Shown piece by piece: positions 58,874 through 64,000 of a DNA stretch of 64,000 bases (position 1 is its first letter; the number at the start of each line of letters is the position of its first letter). A program made the translations under genes and the position numbers. The stretch is from Apostichopus parvimensis (taxonomy: Eukaryota > Echinodermata > Holothuroidea > Aspidochirotida > Stichopodidae). Location: NCBI GenBank assembly GCA_000934455.1, contig KN884956.1, positions 44,013 through 108,012 on the forward strand. Reading direction: 5' to 3'. Under the pieces are notes generated by a model. That model had not been told where the DNA came from. It ran no database searches and saw only the letters and a list, made by a program, of their open reading frames with translations.

Positions 58874-60336
58874 AGAGGTTATGAAATGAAAAAAAAATTC
58901 TTTATCATCGTATTCTGTACACTCGTAGCTTTCCAATGATACCCAATTTGTGTCAAACGAAGCTTGCATCTCGAGGAATAAACGATCAAAAATTCGAGGG
59001 TAATAAAAACTTTCTAAAAATTTTTGAATTTACGGTAACGCGGCGTGACGTCAGTCGAGGAACTCAGCTCACTTCCGAGACGCTATGTTTACATTCTTAA
59101 ACGTCTGAGAACACACACCATTACACTGTTGCAGTGCTCCGTAGTAATTGAGATTTGGTGTTTGGAGTTTGTTTTTACGTAAATTTATCTCGTAAATGTT
59201 AAAAATGCCGAGCCGATATGTGGTATCAGGTTGCTCCACCACAAGTAAAGACGGATTTCTACTGCAAGCTTTTCCAAAAGATGACAGAAATCGAAGAATT
59301 TGAACACGACTCGCTCAAAACACTACACATACACAACGTTACGAGTGCCTGTAGGCCTATACTGTTGCCAAATTACTTGTTATGACCATAGCCTAGGCCT
59401 CCTTGATACAGCAAATGACGATTTTTTTTTATGGTTATCTAATATTTCGCATAAATTTTAAAGCCAGTTGGTTTTAGAACAATCAATACTAAATCTGCAA
59501 GTTTTCTTTTGTGGTAAAACTGGCGTTGTGTTGTGATTTTACGTAACAGTTGGATGATACAATTACACGGGCTAGCCTGTTATACAACGTCTATTAGTTA
59601 GGTCTAGACCCCATGTTACCACTACTAGTACTATAGGGTTGCAATGAACAGAATGTCACATTTCCTTGCACTGTAAGACACAAAATTCTAGAAGCTTCGC
59701 TACGAAGTTAAGTAGCAGGATCATCGACATTCGAGATAATTTAAATCATATGATGGTCTTAATAACGGTGGTTTTGTTTATGCTCAACCGACCAGTTTCG
59801 GTTCAGGGTCGTCCAACTGTTCTGCTCGGGGACTTCGATCGGCAGCGACGCGTCTCGGCCACCGGGATCGTTTTACAATTCTTCTGCAAGGGGCTCAATT
59901 GATAGGGAAAAACACCGATATTTTCTTCATCAACCTCGAAAACTATTTCCTCCTCTTCTTCCTCAAGAAAATCATTTTCGTCAAAGCTTACGAATGTCCT
60001 GAGAGATTTCCTCGGAATCGGAAGATTCGGGAGAAGACATTTTCAATTGATGAGAAGAGTGTTGTTGTTACATGTAGTAAACTGTGTATCGCCGTATCGG
60101 TAAACAGCGGGGAGTCGGCTTTGTCTAAAATGGTTCCTTTGATGACGTCAGATGAACTGCGGTGGGCACCTTTGCTTTTTTTTACGAGTGGCAGCTCGAG
60201 AGGTCTCTGGGGGAATACTTTGACAGCGAATTTCTGGCGTTTGAAGCCGTATTTACGGAAAGTTGTGCATGGATGGTGTTGTAGTAATGTAGATAAACCA
60301 TTCTAAGTCAAGAAAATTTTTCATTTCATAACCTCT
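58874..60336. mobile_element. Decayed TTAA-flanked DNA transposon with THAP-like frame (Kolobok-like)
   Basis: The ends are AGAGGTTATGAAATGAAAAA and its reverse complement, flanked by TTAA at 58870-58873 and 60337-60340. Length is 1463 bp. Inside, the plus frame from 59205 reads MPSRYVVSGCSTTSKDG then LLQAFPKDDRNRRI and stops. This matches the start of a THAP zinc finger (C-x2-4-C, then FPKD), with the first Cys replaced by Tyr. On the minus strand from 60040 a Ser/Glu-rich frame MSSPESSDSEEISQ is followed, in another frame, by an acidic stretch. TTAA targets together with a THAP domain are known for Kolobok transposons. Most of a transposase is missing, so this is a remnant or non-autonomous derivative. 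CRE-like TGACGTCA sites lie near both ends (about 59046 and 60142). Confidence 0.7.
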
Positions 60337-61223
60337 TTAAAGTCGCAACGAGAAAACACGGAATTTCTCAAAATTCATTGATATACATGCCACAAAAAAT
60401 TGAGCTATACTCAGTCGCACATATAATGTTTGTGCTTAACCTCTTTATGAATGACCAAATAATTCTTGTTAAATACTTCCTGGAGTTTGCCCCCTGAATC
60501 CCCATTAGGGTTTTGAGAGGCTCTCCAATCTCCAGAGAAGTTTTTAGAATAACTCCTCTTTCTGATTTGTATTATGCTGCAGCTTTCAACGACTTTAACC
60601 CACCCGATGTACTCCTAACCAATAAAGGTGTACACGTGTTAATAAGAAACAAAGTGACACTTTCTACATTTTTCAAGCTAGTATCGAAATTGATCTAGAC
60701 CCCTCTCTTCAAAAAGAGCGGATTTATTCTCCTGGGTACTATCCATATTCCCGAAAATTACAAAACGTCCATAATCATATATATATGTTTTATATAGGTA
60801 ACCCTCAAGATATAGCATTACCTAAAAGCTTAGTACTGAAACATTCAGGGAATTGAAGTCAGACAAAAATTATTAAAGGTGTTCTTTCTCCCTAACTGTA
60901 TACCATTTTTAATTTAGCCTAATATGAGAATATTGAAATCATGAAATGTGGACTTAATTCATTCTTTAAAAAAGAAAGTTTGGTTTTCATTGTCTATAGA
61001 ATTCGATGCTACTGATACAAAGCGTTAACAAATTTTCAATTTCGAATGTTTAATTATCTAAACTGATATACATTACATGTACCCCGCTTAGTGCGCCACT
61101 ACTTGTAAGGGTGTTCCTCATTCGGAAATAAAATTTCCGAGAAAATATTATAATTACTAATAGGCCCACCTCTGTATGACTGCTGTCATAAATGGTAGGG
61201 GAGATAGAGACTGGCTATCAGTA
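60337..61223. other. Gene-free spacer
   Basis: AT-rich sequence with no coding exon, repeat or RNA signal that I can support. Confidence 0.5.
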
Positions 61224-61627
61224 TGTAACGTCGGCCCACGTTGAGTCCTAAGGGATAGGTTAATTTGCTTGTGACAGGAAATGGACATGTGAACTCTCCT
61301 ACTAGGGAAAAGACAAAAGGCTAGAAAGTACAGAAACAAAAGATGATCCAGTTAATCTTACTTTTATTAGACGCAACTTAGGAATATAAGAACCTACAAA
61401 GCAATAAAGTGTATCATAATGTACTTGTAACGTCGGCCCACGTTGAGTCCTAAGGGATAGGTTAATTTGCTTGTGACAGGAAATGGGCATGTGAACTCTC
61501 CTTCTAGGGAAAAGACAAAAGGCTAGAAAGTATAGAAACAAAAGATGATCCTGTTAATCTCACTTTTATTTGAACGCAACTTAGGAATATAAGAATCTAC
61601 AAAGCAATAAAGTGTATCATAATGTAC
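61224..61627. repeat. 202-bp tandem duplication (two copies)
   Basis: TGTAACGTCGGCCCACGTTG starts at 61224 and again at 61426, and the two copies stay aligned for about 200 bp with only a handful of differences. The second copy ends at AATGTACTG. The near-identical minus frames at 61157-61339 and 61302-61541 are copies of each other and not evidence of a gene. Confidence 0.95.
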
Positions 61628-61635
61628 TGTTCATC

Positions 61636-62056
61636 GTAAGTCGGCTGATATTCCGTGCGCTGAGCCCAGTCCGAAGAATCTCAGTAGGCTGACCCTCAGA
61701 CGACAGAACCTCAGTGTGCTGACCCTCAGTCGGTAGAACTTCAGTAGGCTGACACTCCGTCGGCAGAACTTCAGTTGGCTGTCCCTCAGTACGCTGAACC
61801 TCAGTTGGCTGAACTTCAGTCGGCTGTCCCTCAGTACGCTGAACCTCAGTTGGTTGAACCTCAGTCGGCTGAACCTCAGTCGGCTGTCCCTCAGTACGCT
61901 GAACCTCAGTTGGCTGAACTAAGTCGGCTGAACCTCAGTACGCTGAACCACAGTTGGTTGAAACTCAGTCGGCTGAACCTCGGTGAGCTGAACGTTTATA
62001 GGCTGTCCTTCAGTCTGCTCAACTTCAATAGAGTGACCCCAGCGTGCTGATATTCA
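61636..62056. repeat. 15-bp minisatellite (QPTEV when read on the minus strand)
   Basis: About 27 units of CAGTCGGCTGAACCT type. On the minus strand one frame reads tandem Gln-Pro-Thr-Glu-Val (QPTEVQPTEVQRTEG), as in repetitive extracellular proteins. The plus frame 61775-62050 reads a PQYAEPQLAE pattern. A small indel near 61920 breaks the minus frame, and no start codon or good splice acceptor precedes it. It may be a decayed coding repeat or a plain minisatellite. Confidence 0.85.
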
Positions 62057-62536
62057 GTTGTGTTACATTGAAGTCCTAGCTGGCCGTATTACCCTAGTCT
62101 GATATTAATTATGTAAACTCGTACAGATGCAAGGGAGGGGTGTGACTGTACTGGATACTAAGCATAGGCAGTTCCTTCGAACTCCGCCCGGTTGTTAATA
62201 AGTAAAAGTTGTGTACTATCAGACCCGTCTGCTTTTTGTAAAAAAGACCCCAGCCTCGGTGCCTAGAAAACTGGTTGAAATGATTACCACCCTCCTCGCG
62301 GTGGTATCTGGTTTTCCTACTCCTACGGGGATTATACTACTAGCCGGATACGGTTCGGGGCATTAGTGAGTAACGACCGTTACTAGTACCACAGGTACGG
62401 CCAATAAAGAAATGATCAGATAAGCTGCTACCGACCAAGAAAACAAAGGCGAGCCCTCCCGATATGTCCCTCCCTAATTGGCAGTATAGGGGATTATTAA
62501 TTACTAGCCTAGGTACTTAACTTTTACCAAACTCAC

Positions 62537-62721
62537 TCTTTTATCTCTTGCTGCGTAGGACTAATGGTGTATACTGGTTGGTAATAGTACGTCTGTTCCC
62601 CTTGACGGTTGATCGTATTGTGCCTTAAGCAACGTGGTTCCGCGGCCAGGCTATCCTGCGGGAAACCCGTCACGGAATTTTCCACAGGTCGCACATTCTG
62701 GTTAGTGGATAGCGCCATCAA
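62537..62721 (-). CDS. Possible first coding exon of an unknown gene
   Basis: From ATG at 62721 the frame reads MMALSTNQNVRPVENSV, then a Gln/Tyr-rich part (QTYYYQPVYTISPTQQEIK), and meets AAAAGA|GTGAGT, a consensus donor, at 62537/62536. Without splicing it stops at once. Codon use is balanced and the segment is more GC-rich than its surroundings. No domain is recognised. The next exon would lie below 62.5 kb; the QPTEV array at 61636-62056 on the same strand is a speculative continuation. Confidence 0.35.
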
Positions 62722-62919
62722 TATTAACTTAGTAATATAGAAAGCAGTATTCGTTACAAGTATTTTATAAGGTGGGCAGTCAAGAAGGCCTTAAAACAAT
62801 GCTGTTTGAAGAAAATATTGCAGTCAAAAAGTAAGTTTCCCGAGGCTGCCGGAATGATGGGATATAAAGAATGCTGGCAACCTTTCTCGCGACGTTTTCA
62901 TAATGTGTCGAAATATTCA

Positions 62920-63079
62920 GGCAAGAGTCGTTGACGATTCTGCATGGCAAGAATCGGGAACGATTTGGACAAGAATCAGGAACGATTCTGGCTTGAATCG
63001 GAAACGATTAAGGCAAGAACCGGGAATGATTCGGATGAGAATCTAGAACATTTCCGGCAAGAATCGAAGATAATTCTGG
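62920..63079. repeat. ~24-bp self-complementary minisatellite, about seven units
   Basis: Units follow GGCAAGAATCGGGAACGATTCTGG, each containing AATCG...CGATT that can pair with itself. Copies differ by 3-6 bases. The small frame 62944-63126 is produced by the repeat. Confidence 0.85.
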
Positions 63080-63352
63080 GAAGCGACCGTGAATTGAAAC
63101 CTTCTGAATATATTTTTAATATTTAAAATTGAATTTAACATTTTGTCCCGACGATGCCCAAACTATGCACAGTCTGTCCATGCCACCCTCCGCCACCGCC
63201 TCGTAAGGCCTACATAGGGGAACTCACACCGATGATTGGATGTTTTGAGCAGCTTGCTTAATTTGATAGTACTGTTTAAGGTCAGAACTCATTGGGTTTA
63301 CATCAGATGGCTACTTTCACAATGAATGACCACCAGAAGAACATCATTTTAA

Positions 63353-63971
63353 AGCAGCATTTTGCGTTTGGTCGCCGTTTTCTACTTTTTTGACATGTCC
63401 ATCGAGTTTTTTACATATATCAATCACAAAACAGCAAACTAAGATATCAGCCAAGTTTTTCCCTGCCAAAATCGTTTAATTGGCGAGTAATTAAGGATAA
63501 TTGCAGAGAATAAGAAAAGTATCCACGACAAAATTCCACATTTAAAATTAATCGCATACAGTACCCCAAACCCACTAGTTTGAATTCAACCAATCAGAGA
63601 TGCAGGTTTAGTTATGAGCCGTTGCTAAAAATAGATTCAAGACTTTGCGTTGGTACAACCTGCAGGGTGTTGTTATGGAACTCCCTGGTACAACTGCGAT
63701 ATAGACTGTACACAAATCAAGCTTGGTGTTGTATTACGTATTGGTCAATGACGTTCGTAGTGTTTAAATATTCATATTATGGGAGAGGTTAATTGGGATC
63801 CCAACGGAAAATATCTTGGAGAAAAACAAAGTTGAAAGTTGCAAATTTTTCGACTTTTATGCCACCATTTGAAGTAAAATTTAAATAGATAAGCTAGTTA
63901 TGTATGTCGTTATGGCATAGTGGAGTCAGTGAGGTTGAGAAATATCATAGAAAAGGACGCAAAATGCTGCT
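63353..63971. mobile_element. TTAA-flanked inverted-repeat element
   Basis: The ends are AGCAGCATTTTGCGT and its exact reverse complement, flanked by TTAA at 63349-63352 and 63972-63975. Length is 619 bp. No transposase is recognisable; the 70-codon frame 63580-63792 has no family resemblance. It belongs to the piggyBac/Kolobok target class and is probably non-autonomous. Confidence 0.82.
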
Positions 63972-64000
63972 TTAAGAAGCCCATTTGAAATGAAAGAGAA

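Noticed and set aside
61775-62050. 91-codon plus frame of PQYAEPQLAE repeats
   Set aside because: Produced by the 15-bp minisatellite; frame ends as soon as the repeat shifts, and no flanking exon structure exists.
1-64000. LTR, retrovirus-like or Polinton-type elements
   Set aside because: No paired long terminal repeats, protease/integrase or capsid motifs were recognised anywhere in the window.

Overview
The window is a draft animal genome segment (two N gaps at 27963-28322 and 57660-57759). It is AT-rich and intron-rich, with GT-AG splicing throughout. The best taxonomic clue is the gene at 41663-50493, an arginine kinase built on a creatine kinase backbone. That combination is known from echinoderms, and the 370-residue length fits sea cucumbers, so a holothurian (for example an Apostichopus-like species) is the likely source. 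This is inference from one gene.

Three host genes can be reconstructed to the base from splice sites. (1) ECI1, mitochondrial enoyl-CoA delta isomerase 1, plus strand, 3575-9543, 7 exons, 290 aa. (2) DRAP1/NC2-alpha, the histone-fold transcription corepressor subunit, minus strand, 19605-13722, 7 exons, 237 aa, convergent with ECI1. (3) Arginine kinase, plus strand, 41663-50493, 7 coding exons, 370 aa, with at least one upstream untranslated exon not located with certainty. A fourth, unrecognised minus-strand gene is represented by a last exon at 55955-56474 (probably a secreted or GPI-anchored protein). A possible first coding exon of a fifth gene lies at 62537-62721, minus strand. The genes are ordinary unrelated nuclear genes and do not form a pathway.

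Region by region: 1-3.5 kb is repeat-rich (end of a hAT-like element, an 84-bp perfect palindrome, decayed and fresh minisatellites). 3.5-9.5 kb is ECI1, whose introns hold three small inverted-repeat elements and a 60-bp tandem array. 9.5-13.7 kb is a gene-free convergent spacer with a second copy of one ECI1-intron element. 13.7-19.6 kb is DRAP1, with a 56-bp minisatellite that duplicates its own exon 3 splice donor and a hammerhead-ribozyme-bearing retroelement insertion next to the exon 6 acceptor. 19.6-41.6 kb has no recognisable gene and contains two hAT-type elements. 41.6-50.5 kb is arginine kinase, with a LINE tail, a hAT-type element, a minisatellite and a second hammerhead relic in its introns. 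50.5-64 kb is mostly intergenic, with hAT-type elements, a decayed TTAA-flanked element carrying a THAP-like reading frame, a 202-bp duplication, a 15-bp minisatellite and a further TTAA-flanked element.

The most striking material is non-coding. It includes ribozyme relics, an array that copies a splice donor, and two mobile elements that each stop about 24 nt before a splice acceptor. At least five small elements have target duplications readable directly from the sequence. No LTR or retrovirus-like element, CRISPR array or rRNA was recognised.
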